From DATBMY01 sp036554605 (lineage in GTDB: Bacteria; Acidobacteriota; Blastocatellia; UBA7656): 5,967 nt of DNA. Below the pieces are notes generated by a model. That model did not search any database and was not told where the DNA came from. It saw only the letters and a list, made by a program, of their open reading frames with translations. The DNA lies in NCBI GenBank assembly GCA_036554605.1, contig DATBMY010000494.1:1-5967 (forward strand). Direction: 5' to 3'. The first letter of the stretch is position 1. Every line of letters begins with the position of its first letter. The position numbers and the translations under genes were made by a program. Of the stretch, positions 1-5,967 are shown piece by piece.

Positions 1-116
1 GGGTTATCTATAAAGAGGTCGTTATCTTCGAGCCGCCCTATGCGAAATACGCCGCCGTTTAGCAAAAATACTCGCTCGTCGCCTTTCGTGTCCTTATAAG
101 TCAGAGTGGCTTCCAT
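1..116 (-). CDS. FHA-domain protein, N-terminal fragment
   Basis: Partial gene; its 3' part lies beyond the left edge. The 38 visible codons begin at the ATG at 114-116 and read MEATLTYKDTKG..., ending in FRIGRLEDNDLFIDN followed by a partial Pro codon. This matches the start of a forkhead-associated domain: a first beta strand, then the conserved G-R block (here IGR, residues 26-28) and the N-D-hydrophobic-x-hydrophobic-D strand that leads to the phosphopeptide-binding Ser-Arg loop, which is cut off. FHA domains bind phosphothreonine peptides, so the protein probably reads Ser/Thr-kinase signalling. A GGGGGA purine tract sits 8 nt upstream (125-130). The gene follows the 110-aa gene by 50 bp on the same strand and probably belongs to the microcompartment operon. 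Total length, other domains and any membrane anchor cannot be seen. Confidence 0.75.
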   Translation of the reverse strand, partial: MEATLTYKDTKGDERVFLLNGGVFRIGRLEDNDLFIDN

Positions 117-166
117 GACCAGAATCCCCCGTTGTGGCTCTCACTGCGTATGAGGAGGAGCGGTGT

Positions 167-499
167 TTAATACCCTCTCATTTCGCAAGCGCCCGATTCA
201 ACGCACTCGCGGCCGGGCTCCATAAAACAGATCCTGGGGGCATGAGGCTTTGACTCTTCTCTGAGCGAAAATCTTTCAAGACCCGGATGATCTGCTAAAC
301 CTCGGGGCACTGTTCTTGCCGGGGGCCCTTGCTCTTGAGCCGCGACGCGGGCGCCTTCGCCTGGCTCTCCAAGGACTACTAAAAGCACGGGACCCTCAAT
401 GCCTCCGGTGGCTATTTGCCCCGGCGCGCCCGTACTTTCGAGCCGCGCGAGGACGGACTTAAGCACCCGGCGTATTAATTCCTGTTGCGAGCTTTCCAT
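167..499 (-). CDS. Small BMC-cluster protein: amphipathic helix plus C-terminal Cys motif
   Basis: I do not recognise this 110-aa protein. Residues 4-21 (SQQELIRRVLKSVLARLE) form an amphipathic helix, with L/I/V on one face and R/K/E on the other. A Gly/Pro/Ala-rich linker (about 22-35) follows, then a hydrophobic strand (GPVLLVVLGEPGEG, about 36-49). This helix-plus-linker layout is typical of the encapsulation peptides that target cargo into microcompartments, and related N-termini occur on BMC enzymes and flavoproteins. The C-terminus has three cysteines (91, 99, 105) in C-x7-C-x5-C spacing ending CEMRGY, suggesting metal or Fe-S binding or disulfides. The start is ATG 497-499 because GAAGG (506-510) is 6 nt upstream; the adjacent GTG at 500-502 would leave only 3 nt. 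It lies 50 bp after the second vertex gene. Alternative: the degraded remnant of a larger flavoprotein, though no frameshift continuation exists in the other two frames. Confidence 0.65.
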   Translation of the reverse strand: MESSQQELIRRVLKSVLARLESTGAPGQIATGGIEGPVLLVVLGEPGEGARVAAQEQGPPARTVPRGLADHPGLERFSLREESKPHAPRICFMEPGRECVESGACEMRGY

Positions 500-549
500 C
501 ACGAGCCTTCAGACAGATGATCCCCGCGGCTTCTAGAAGAGAATCTATA

Positions 550-822
550 TTACTCCTCCTCAATGGCATCAACAACACCGACTATGGCCGAATCAATCGC
601 CGCGCCCGCGCGGCCTGTCGCGGCGGTTGAAGCCGAGAACCCCTCGCGCACAACGACCACCCGGTCGCCCACTCCGGCGTCAACGGCATCAAGCGCGAGC
701 AGCTCCTCGCCCGCGTCCGACCCATCTGGATTAATGGGCTGGACTATCATGATCCTGCCGCCGCTATAGCGTTCATCCTTCTGCGTGGCGACGACGTTTC
801 CAACAACCCTGGCAAGTATCAT
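550..822 (-). CDS. BMC vertex protein, EutN/CcmL family (second copy)
   Basis: This 90-aa protein has the size and motifs of the BMC-P (Pfam EutN_CcmL) family, pentamers that cap the vertices of icosahedral microcompartment shells. Visible signatures are the N-terminal MILARVVGNVVATQKD strand-turn, the IMIVQPIN strand, the LLALDAVDAGVGDRVVVVREG core with the family AVDAGVGD turn, and the closing DSAIVGVVDAI strand. The C-terminus is an acidic EEE tail. The ATG at 820-822 is fixed by the family N-terminus. No Shine-Dalgarno sequence is visible ahead of it, and the upstream vertex gene stops 19 bp before, so translation is probably coupled. It differs clearly from its neighbour in the middle and C-terminal half and lacks that copy's cysteines, so the two may form distinct or mixed pentamers. 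Which BMC type it serves cannot be told from this window. Confidence 0.93.
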   Translation of the reverse strand: MILARVVGNVVATQKDERYSGGRIMIVQPINPDGSDAGEELLALDAVDAGVGDRVVVVREGFSASTAATGRAGAAIDSAIVGVVDAIEEE

Positions 823-841
823 GATTATTCAGTGGAACGCG

Positions 842-1123
842 TCAATCATCGCCGCCTGCAGTCGTATAGACAGAGTCGACTATTGCGACGATGGTACAAT
901 CGGTTGGCACTTCGGCCGGTGAAAACGGGAATGAGGCCTCTTTGCCCCTGCACCAGAAGACGACCTCGCCCGCACCCGCCCCTATCGAATCTACTGCCAC
1001 TAATGGCTTCCCCGCTTCTTTCATTCGAGAATTGAGCGGTTGAATAAGTAGAAGCTTGCGTCCTTCTAGAGAATCAGTCTTTATCGTGGCGACTATGTTT
1101 CCGATAACCCTGGCAAGTTGCAT
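842..1123 (-). CDS. BMC vertex protein, EutN/CcmL family (first copy)
   Basis: This 93-aa BMC-P pentamer subunit appears to open the microcompartment gene cluster. Family signatures are MQLARVIGNIVATIKTDSLEG, KLLLIQPLN, LVAVDSIGAGAGEVVFWCRG and the final CTIVAIVDSV strand. These correspond to the EutN/CcmL beta-barrel that forms shell vertices. I place the start at ATG 1121-1123 rather than an in-frame ATG at 1175-1177. The family begins with M-x-LAR, and a good Shine-Dalgarno AGAGGG (1130-1135) sits 6 nt upstream; the 18 extra residues would be Ala/Arg-rich with no family counterpart. Two cysteines (in FWCRG, where most homologues have Val, and in DCTIV) are absent from the downstream copy. 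A 19-bp gap separates the two genes, which look like one transcript. A candidate promoter with an operator-like dyad lies 60-75 bp upstream. Confidence 0.93.
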   Translation of the reverse strand: MQLARVIGNIVATIKTDSLEGRKLLLIQPLNSRMKEAGKPLVAVDSIGAGAGEVVFWCRGKEASFPFSPAEVPTDCTIVAIVDSVYTTAGGDD

Positions 1124-1157
1124 CAGCAACCCTCTCGCGGGGGCATGCGCCCGAGCG
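1124..1157 (-). other. Leader of the BMC cluster with its ribosome-binding site
   Basis: On the minus strand this untranslated stretch ends in AGAGGG (1130-1135), 6 nt before the first vertex-gene ATG; this site decides that start. Just upstream is a short GC-rich dyad, GGGC (1141-1144) with GCCC (1149-1152), which could form only a weak 4-bp stem. No riboswitch architecture is recognisable. Confidence 0.45.
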
Positions 1158-1198
1158 GCTATAGATTGCACCCGCATTAATTACTTGTCAATAATTAA
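1158..1198 (-). promoter_or_regulatory. Candidate promoter/operator of the BMC cluster
   Basis: On the minus strand a consensus -35 TTGACA (1186-1191) lies in the middle of a perfect 7-bp dyad, TTAATTA (1177-1183) and TAATTAA (1192-1198) separated by 8 bp. The island is markedly AT-rich against the surrounding GC-rich DNA. The -10 is weak: CAATCT (1163-1168) at 17 bp spacing, or TATAGC (1158-1163) at an over-long 22 bp. A dyad over the -35 is the usual layout for repressor binding or activator-dependent promoters. The first vertex gene starts at 1123. Promoter function and the regulator are inference; the dyad itself is directly visible. Confidence 0.45.
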
Positions 1199-1231
1199 CA
1201 TTTCAAGGCGACGAGTCTCTTGCATCGCTGA

Positions 1232-1264
1232 CCGGGTGGGCATTATACAGTCCCTGCCCGCCGG
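1232..1264 (-). terminator. Possible 3' stem-loop after the cyclophilin gene
   Basis: CCGG (1232-1235) pairs with CCGG (1261-1264) and GGGCA (1238-1242) with TGCCC (1255-1259), giving an imperfect 9-bp stem with a small internal bulge and a 12-nt loop. It starts 1 bp after the cyclophilin stop codon. There is no T-tract after it on the minus strand, so it is not a classical intrinsic terminator. It could be an mRNA 3' stabiliser or a weak terminator separating gatB-cyclophilin from the BMC cluster. A TATAAT on the minus strand (1242-1247) falls in the loop region, without a convincing -35. Confidence 0.3.
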
Positions 1265-1265
1265 A

Positions 1266-1857
1266 CTACTTTATCTCGCTTTTCGTCGTTATGTAAACGC
1301 GCTTGAGCTCTACCGGGTCGAGCGGGATAGTTGTTTTCGGCTCGGTCGGCGCGCCGCCTATGGCGTCCGCCACATGCAGCCCTTCAATCACGCGCCCGAA
1401 GATCGAATAAACGCTATCCCATTGCGGATTAGCGTTCAGCACTATTATGAACTGGCTCGTTCCGCTATCGATATCCTTGCCGTATATCGGCGCTGAGACC
1501 ATCCCGCGCACATGCGATAAGTCTCGACTTATCTCGCCGGGCACCCTGGGCTGGTCGGCCTGCCCATGCCCCCACGTAGATTTATCTCCCGCCTTGGTAT
1601 TTGGGTCGCCTGTTTGAAAGGCTATGGGCATACTTTGATTCTTGGCAAGGTGATGTATCTTTATCCCGTCATAAAACCCCTCACGCGCTAACTGCTTGAA
1701 GTTGGCAACGTGGCGAGGCGCTTTGTCGGGTAAAAACTCAATGACTATTCTCCCGTAACTCGTCTCGAGCACCGCGACCTCATCGGGGCTGCCCGGGTCG
1801 GGGCTGCAAGCGAGTTGCCCTATGAAGGCCGCAATGAGCAATAGGCACGAAATCGCT

Positions 1858-1868
<11 letters not shown>
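1266..1868 (-). CDS. Exported cyclophilin-type peptidyl-prolyl isomerase, diverged active site
   Basis: This 200-aa protein has an N-terminal export signal (MKLKAI, then the hydrophobic run SCLLLIAAFIG) ending at Cys21 (QLAC|SPDPGSPDE). That resembles a lipoprotein cleavage site, but Gln at -3 is non-canonical, so an anchored lipoprotein or a signal-peptidase-I product are both possible. Residues 30-190 follow the cyclophilin fold: VLETSYGRIVIEFLPDKAPRHVANF, FYDG, FQTGDPNTK, HVRGMVS, GTSQFIIVL, SIFGRVIEGL. Cyclophilins catalyse cis-trans isomerisation of X-Pro bonds. Aligned by eye to human CypA, Arg55 is His73, Phe113 is Ile141, Trp121 is Gln149 and His126 is Tyr154, with about four extra residues before Gln85; activity may be reduced or absent. 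The start at 1866-1868 overlaps the gatB end by 11 bp and has GGAGG (1881-1885) 12 nt upstream. An earlier ATG at 1898 would put arginine-rich residues before the signal peptide. Confidence 0.9.
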
Positions 1869-3354
<1,486 letters not shown>

Positions 3355-3357
3355 AAT

Positions 3358-3379
3358 CGTTCCCGGAAGGACGGGAACG
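3358..3379 (-). other. Perfect 8-bp stem-loop directly before gatB start
   Basis: Arms CGTTCCCG (3358-3365) and CGGGAACG (3372-3379) flank a 6-nt loop. The dyad ends 3 nt before the gatB ATG and begins 2 nt after its -10 hexamer. It therefore fills essentially the whole leader and spans the likely transcription start. It replaces the Shine-Dalgarno region and has no T-tract after it, so it is not an intrinsic terminator for the gene upstream. It may be an operator at the start site or a 5' stem-loop affecting translation or mRNA stability. Confidence 0.6.
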
Positions 3380-3381
3380 AA

Positions 3382-3411
3382 AGTATAGCATCCCGAATTA
3401 TCGACGGTGAA
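3382..3411 (-). promoter_or_regulatory. gatB promoter (extended -10)
   Basis: On the minus strand TGC-TATACT gives an extended -10 (hexamer 3382-3387, TGC at 3388-3390). A partial -35 TTCACC (3406-3411) lies 18 bp upstream. The expected start falls at about 3372-3378, giving a leader of only 18-24 nt. It would drive gatB and the overlapping cyclophilin gene. The extended -10 resembles the one ahead of typA (TGC-TATCAT). Confidence 0.55.
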
Positions 3412-3444
3412 GTAAGCTTATGAGACTGTTTATTGATTATCGAG

Positions 3445-4068
3445 TTAGCTTTCGGTATGAGTTCTCGCCTTGTCGGATGCCCACTCGTAGTCTTTCATGC
3501 GCCGCTCGGCGTAGCGGTTCATCTTGACGACCGCGCAAGGTGCGGCCGCCTTTACGTCCGAAAAGAGTCTTCGCATGCGGTCGAGTTGCCCCATCTCTCT
3601 GTGCATTCCGCGAATACCCATTGGACCCCTGATCACGAGGTCGACATTCGGGATCACGATCTCGGAAAACTTCCCTCTTAACCTTAAAGTCGCTCCGGCC
3701 ATAACCGTGGCATCAAGCTCGATTTCAGTAACGCCCGCCCAGGGGATGAACTGCTGCTCGCGGGCTTCAAGAGTCTCTCTAATACCTTCGCCGTCAATCT
3801 CTATCGCGTACCGCCCTTCGCGCCTGAACGCCAGCAGTATCAATCCGTAGGTCACCCACAACATGAAGATGGGCACCGAAGCCAGCGCCGCCAGCAGCAA
3901 CGCGCGCCCGATATTCTGTATCTCGTTAAGGATGAAGGCTGCGAGCGTAATGGACATCAGGGCGTAAATGAGGGTTATGGCTAAGACCAGCCAGACGTAG
4001 GCCCGCGCATAATAATAACTGCCCATACGTCTGATCTCATGCGCTTTCACACTTCTATACCCCGCCAA
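3445..4068 (-). CDS. Two-helix membrane protein with PH/YcxB-like domain
   Basis: This is a hypothetical 207-aa inner-membrane protein. A short basic N-terminus is followed by two hydrophobic helices (about 24-47, AYVWLVLAITLIYALMSI..., and about 55-80, with LASVPIFMLWVTYGLILLAF) joined by a short loop. A soluble C-terminal part (about 85-185) follows, with beta-strand pattern YAIEIDGEGIRETLEAREQQFIPWAGVTEIELD and then LRLRGKFSEIVIPN. This resembles the bacterial PH-like/YcxB fold, in which a hydrophobic-Pro-Trp segment follows the first strands. The tail is basic, then polar. Function is unknown. The start is uncertain: TTG at 4066-4068 gives this extent, GTG at 4048-4050 has GGGG 9 nt upstream, and ATG at 4024-4026 is the first ATG and still precedes helix 1. 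It has its own promoter, diverging from typA. Confidence 0.75.
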   Translation of the reverse strand: MAGYRSVKAHEIRRMGSYYYARAYVWLVLAITLIYALMSITLAAFILNEIQNIGRALLLAALASVPIFMLWVTYGLILLAFRREGRYAIEIDGEGIRETLEAREQQFIPWAGVTEIELDATVMAGATLRLRGKFSEIVIPNVDLVIRGPMGIRGMHREMGQLDRMRRLFSDVKAAAPCAVVKMNRYAERRMKDYEWASDKARTHTES

Positions 4069-4094
4069 TCTACGTAGCCTGAACCGCCGAGAGC

Positions 4095-4103
4095 ATTATA
4101 CCA
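4095..4103 (-). promoter_or_regulatory. Extended -10 promoter of the membrane-protein gene
   Basis: On the minus strand TGG-TATAAT is a perfect -10 (4095-4100) with the TGn extension (4101-4103). No good -35 is seen at 16-18 bp, which an extended -10 can tolerate. Transcription would start near 4087-4088, giving leaders of about 20, 38 or 62 nt to the TTG, GTG or ATG candidate starts. It diverges from the typA promoter. Confidence 0.5.
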
Positions 4104-4139
4104 GCAAAGGGGCGCTGGCGGTTATAGTTAAGGCTTCCC

Positions 4140-4168
4140 TTACGGCCCGCCTCCGGGTCTGCTATCAT
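4140..4168 (+). promoter_or_regulatory. typA promoter (extended -10)
   Basis: TGC-TATCAT gives an extended -10 (TGC at 4160-4162, hexamer 4163-4168). The only -35 candidate at 17 bp is the weak TTACGG (4140-4145). Transcription would start near 4175, leaving a leader of about 27 nt with the ribosome-binding site AGAGGTGA at 4191-4198. No regulatory stem-loop is evident in the leader. Confidence 0.5.
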
Positions 4169-4201
4169 AGCTGTTTCGCTCTGGCGCAAAAGAGGTGACT
4201 T

Positions 4202-5967
4202 ATGGCAGTCAGGAAAGATATACGCAATATTGCAATCATAGCTCACGTCGATCACGGCAAGACTACGCTCGTCGACACAATGCTTAGACAATCGGGCCTC
4301 TTCCGCGCAAACGAAGCGGTAGTCGAGCGTGTAATGGACTCGCTCGACCTCGAACGTGAGCGCGGCATAACTATCATGGCCAAGAACGCTTCGGTGCATT
4401 ACGGCGATGTGAAGATAAACATAGTCGACACGCCGGGCCACTCGGACTTCGGAGGCGAGGTCGAGCGCGTCTTAAAGATGGTCGACGGCGTTATGTTGCT
4501 CGTAGATTCGAGCGAGGGCCCGCTGCCGCAAACCCGTTACGTGCTGTCGAAAGCGCTCGCCCTTCATCTGCCTTCAATCGTCGTTATAAATAAGATCGAT
4601 CGCCAGGACGCGCGTCCCGAAGAAGTCGTGAGCGAAGTCTTCGACCTGTTTATCGATCTTGACGCGACCGAAGAGCAGGTAGATTTTCCGGTCATCTATA
4701 CTATTGCTCGCGATGGCGTCGCCAAGCTCGATCTCGAGGACGAAAGCAACGATCTCAGACCGCTGTTCGACGAGATAATAAAGACCATACCGCCTCCGAG
4801 CGCCCCTGTTGATGAAGTGCTGCAGATCCTTGTCGCAAACCTAGATTACAACGAATACGTGGGACGGCTTGCGATAGGAAGAATTTTCTCAGGCCAGGTA
4901 GCCGTGGGCGATCAAGTATCCATATGCAAACTCGACGGCCGTATAGAGCGGACAAAAGTCACAAAGCTCTATGCCTTTGAAGGTCTGAAGCAGCAGCCAA
5001 TCGAGCGCGCTCAGGCGGGCGAAATAGTCGCGCTCGCGGGCATCGAAGACATTTTCATCGGCGAAACCATCTCAGATGTCGACGACCCACGGCCGCTGCC
5101 GCGAATCACCGTCGATGAGCCGACAATATCGATGATGTTCGCGGTCAACACATCGCCCTTTGCCGGGCGCGAGGGCAAGTTCGTCACTTCCAGAAAAATT
5201 CGCGAGCGGCTCGATAAAGAGACGCTGGCCAACGTCGCGATCCGAGTAGAGTCGACCGACTCGATGGACACCTTCAAGGTGTCGGGACGCGGCGAGTTGC
5301 AGCTCGCAATATTGATAGAGATGATGCGGCGCGAAGGCTACGAAGTGCAGGTCTCGAAGCCCGAGGTCATTACTCGCGAAGAGGGAGGGCGTAAGCTCGA
5401 GCCGATAGAGCTTGCGGTCATTGATTGCCCCGAGACTTTTATTGGCGTTATCACCGAAGCGCTTGGCCGTCGCCGGGGCCGTATGACTAAGATGGTCAAT
5501 CACGGAACCGGGCGCGTGCGAATGGAATTCGAAGTCCCCTCGCGCGGGCTGATCGGATTTCGGAGCGAGTTTCTCACCGACACGAAGGGAACCGGCCTGC
5601 TCAATACGATCTTTTTGAGGTGGGACGACTGGCAGGGCGGCATCTCACAGCGCATAACGGGCGCGCTCGTCGCGGACCGCCCCGGCCAGGCTACGACATA
5701 CGCGCTATACAACCTGCAAGAGCGCGGAGAACTGTTCGTCCGCCCGGGCGTCGATGTTTATGAGGGCATGATCGTCGGCGAAAACGCGCGCGACGTCGAT
5801 CTTGATGTGAATGTGGTTAAGGAGAAAAAGCTGACCAACATGCGCGCGTCGACGGCCGACGAAGCGATGAGGCTGGTCCCGTTCAGGGAGCTTTCTTTGG
5901 AGCAGGCGCTCGAATTCATCCGCGAAGACGAGCTTGTCGAAGTGACCCCGGAGGCGGTTCGCATGCG
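4202..5967 (+). CDS. typA: Ribosome-binding translational GTPase TypA/BipA (3' end cut)
   Basis: An uninterrupted frame of 588 codons runs to the window end without a stop; the family is about 600-615 aa, so only the last 20 or so residues are missing. TypA/BipA is an EF-G-like GTPase that binds the ribosome and supports 50S assembly and stress or cold growth. GTP-binding motifs are G1 AHVDHGKTT (14-22), G2 RERGITI (Thr57), G3 DTPGH (76-80) and G4 NKID (130-133). They are followed by the beta-barrel domain II (VANLDYNEYVGRLAIGRIFSG), the EF-G III-like domain (FAVNTSPFAGREGKFVTSRKIRERL, VSGRGELQLAILIEMMRREGYE), the EF-G V-like domain (CPETFIGVITEALGRRRG, VPSRGLIGFRSEF) and the BipA-specific C-terminal domain (YEGMIVGENAR, KLTNMRAS, LEFIREDELVEVTPEAVR). 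The ATG has AGAGGTGA 4-11 nt upstream. It diverges from the membrane-protein gene and appears to be transcribed alone. Confidence 0.98.
   Translation, partial: MAVRKDIRNIAIIAHVDHGKTTLVDTMLRQSGLFRANEAVVERVMDSLDLERERGITIMAKNASVHYGDVKINIVDTPGHSDFGGEVERVLKMVDGVMLLVDSSEGPLPQTRYVLSKALALHLPSIVVINKIDRQDARPEEVVSEVFDLFIDLDATEEQVDFPVIYTIARDGVAKLDLEDESNDLRPLFDEIIKTIPPPSAPVDEVLQILVANLDYNEYVGRLAIGRIFSGQVAVGDQVSICKLDGRIERTKVTKLYAFEGLKQQPIERAQAGEIVALAGIEDIFIGETISDVDDPRPLPRITVDEPTISMMFAVNTSPFAGREGKFVTSRKIRERLDKETLANVAIRVESTDSMDTFKVSGRGELQLAILIEMMRREGYEVQVSKPEVITREEGGRKLEPIELAVIDCPETFIGVITEALGRRRGRMTKMVNHGTGRVRMEFEVPSRGLIGFRSEFLTDTKGTGLLNTIFLRWDDWQGGISQRITGALVADRPGQATTYALYNLQERGELFVRPGVDVYEGMIVGENARDVDLDVNVVKEKKLTNMRASTADEAMRLVPFRELSLEQALEFIREDELVEVTPEAVRM

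Noticed and set aside
167..350. Frameshift in the 110-aa gene hiding a longer flavoprotein
   Set aside because: After the strand VLLVVLG the two alternative frames hit stops within about 20 codons, and the used frame ends in an orderly Cys-motif block, so no simple frameshift restores a longer protein.
1124..1177. N-terminal extension of the first vertex protein to the ATG at 1175-1177
   Set aside because: The 18 extra residues match nothing in the EutN/CcmL family, while AGAGGG lies 6 nt before the internal ATG at 1123.
1242..1247. Minus-strand TATAAT as the BMC promoter
   Set aside because: It has no -35 at 16-18 bp and its TG is directly adjacent, not TGn; it also falls in the loop of a possible 3' stem-loop. 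It remains possible but is weaker than the downstream dyad region.
1056..1496. Plus-strand open frame of 146 codons across the BMC leader and cyclophilin end
   Set aside because: It is antisense to well-identified genes, lacks family motifs and has no ribosome-binding site.
3358..3379. Stem-loop as an intrinsic terminator of the membrane-protein gene
   Set aside because: There is no T-tract on the minus strand; the gatB ATG follows within 3 nt and a promoter precedes it.
3397..3443. Direct repeat ATTATCGA at 3397-3404 and 3436-3443
   Set aside because: Only two 8-mers in a short AT-rich spacer, 39 bp apart and not aligned with promoter boxes; chance is an adequate explanation.
4070..4441. 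Minus-strand open frame over the typA start
   Set aside because: It is antisense to the typA GTPase domain and covers both divergent promoters; it has no recognisable protein features.

Overview
The window is a GC-rich bacterial chromosome segment with no mobile element, CRISPR array or RNA gene that I can see. It divides into a housekeeping half and the beginning of a bacterial microcompartment (BMC) gene cluster. A heterotrimeric GatCAB system (gatB with a Cys4 zinc site), BipA/TypA, and heavy use of the isoleucine codon ATA in GC-rich DNA are all visible. Acidobacteriota (Blastocatellia-like) is my best guess for the host, but it rests on general impression and no marker here proves it.

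Layout, right to left for the minus-strand genes. Positions 4202-5967 (+) hold typA/bipA, intact apart from a C-terminus cut by the window end. A 133-bp divergent intergenic region (4069-4201) carries back-to-back extended -10 promoters. Positions 3445-4068 (-) encode a two-helix membrane protein with a PH/YcxB-like cytoplasmic domain. After a short gap with its own extended -10 promoter and a perfect 8-bp stem-loop just before the start codon, gatB runs from 3354 to 1858 (-). It overlaps by 11 bp the start of an exported, probably lipid-anchored, cyclophilin-type protein (1266-1868, -) whose active-site residues are largely replaced.

The 142-bp gap 1124-1265 separates this pair from the BMC cluster. 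It contains a possible 3' stem-loop, then an AT-rich island with a TTAATTA-N8-TAATTAA dyad whose centre contains a perfect TTGACA. The BMC cluster then reads leftwards: two different EutN/CcmL-type pentameric vertex proteins (842-1123 and 550-822), a 110-aa unrecognised protein with an amphipathic N-terminal helix like an encapsulation peptide and a C-terminal three-cysteine motif (167-499), and the start of an FHA-domain protein (116 to beyond position 1).

The vertex proteins imply that shell hexamers/trimers and enzymes are encoded beyond the left edge; no enzyme is visible here, so the substrate cannot be stated. The most notable points are the small Cys-motif protein and the phosphothreonine-reader (FHA) gene directly downstream of the two vertex genes, and the operator-like dyad in front of the cluster.
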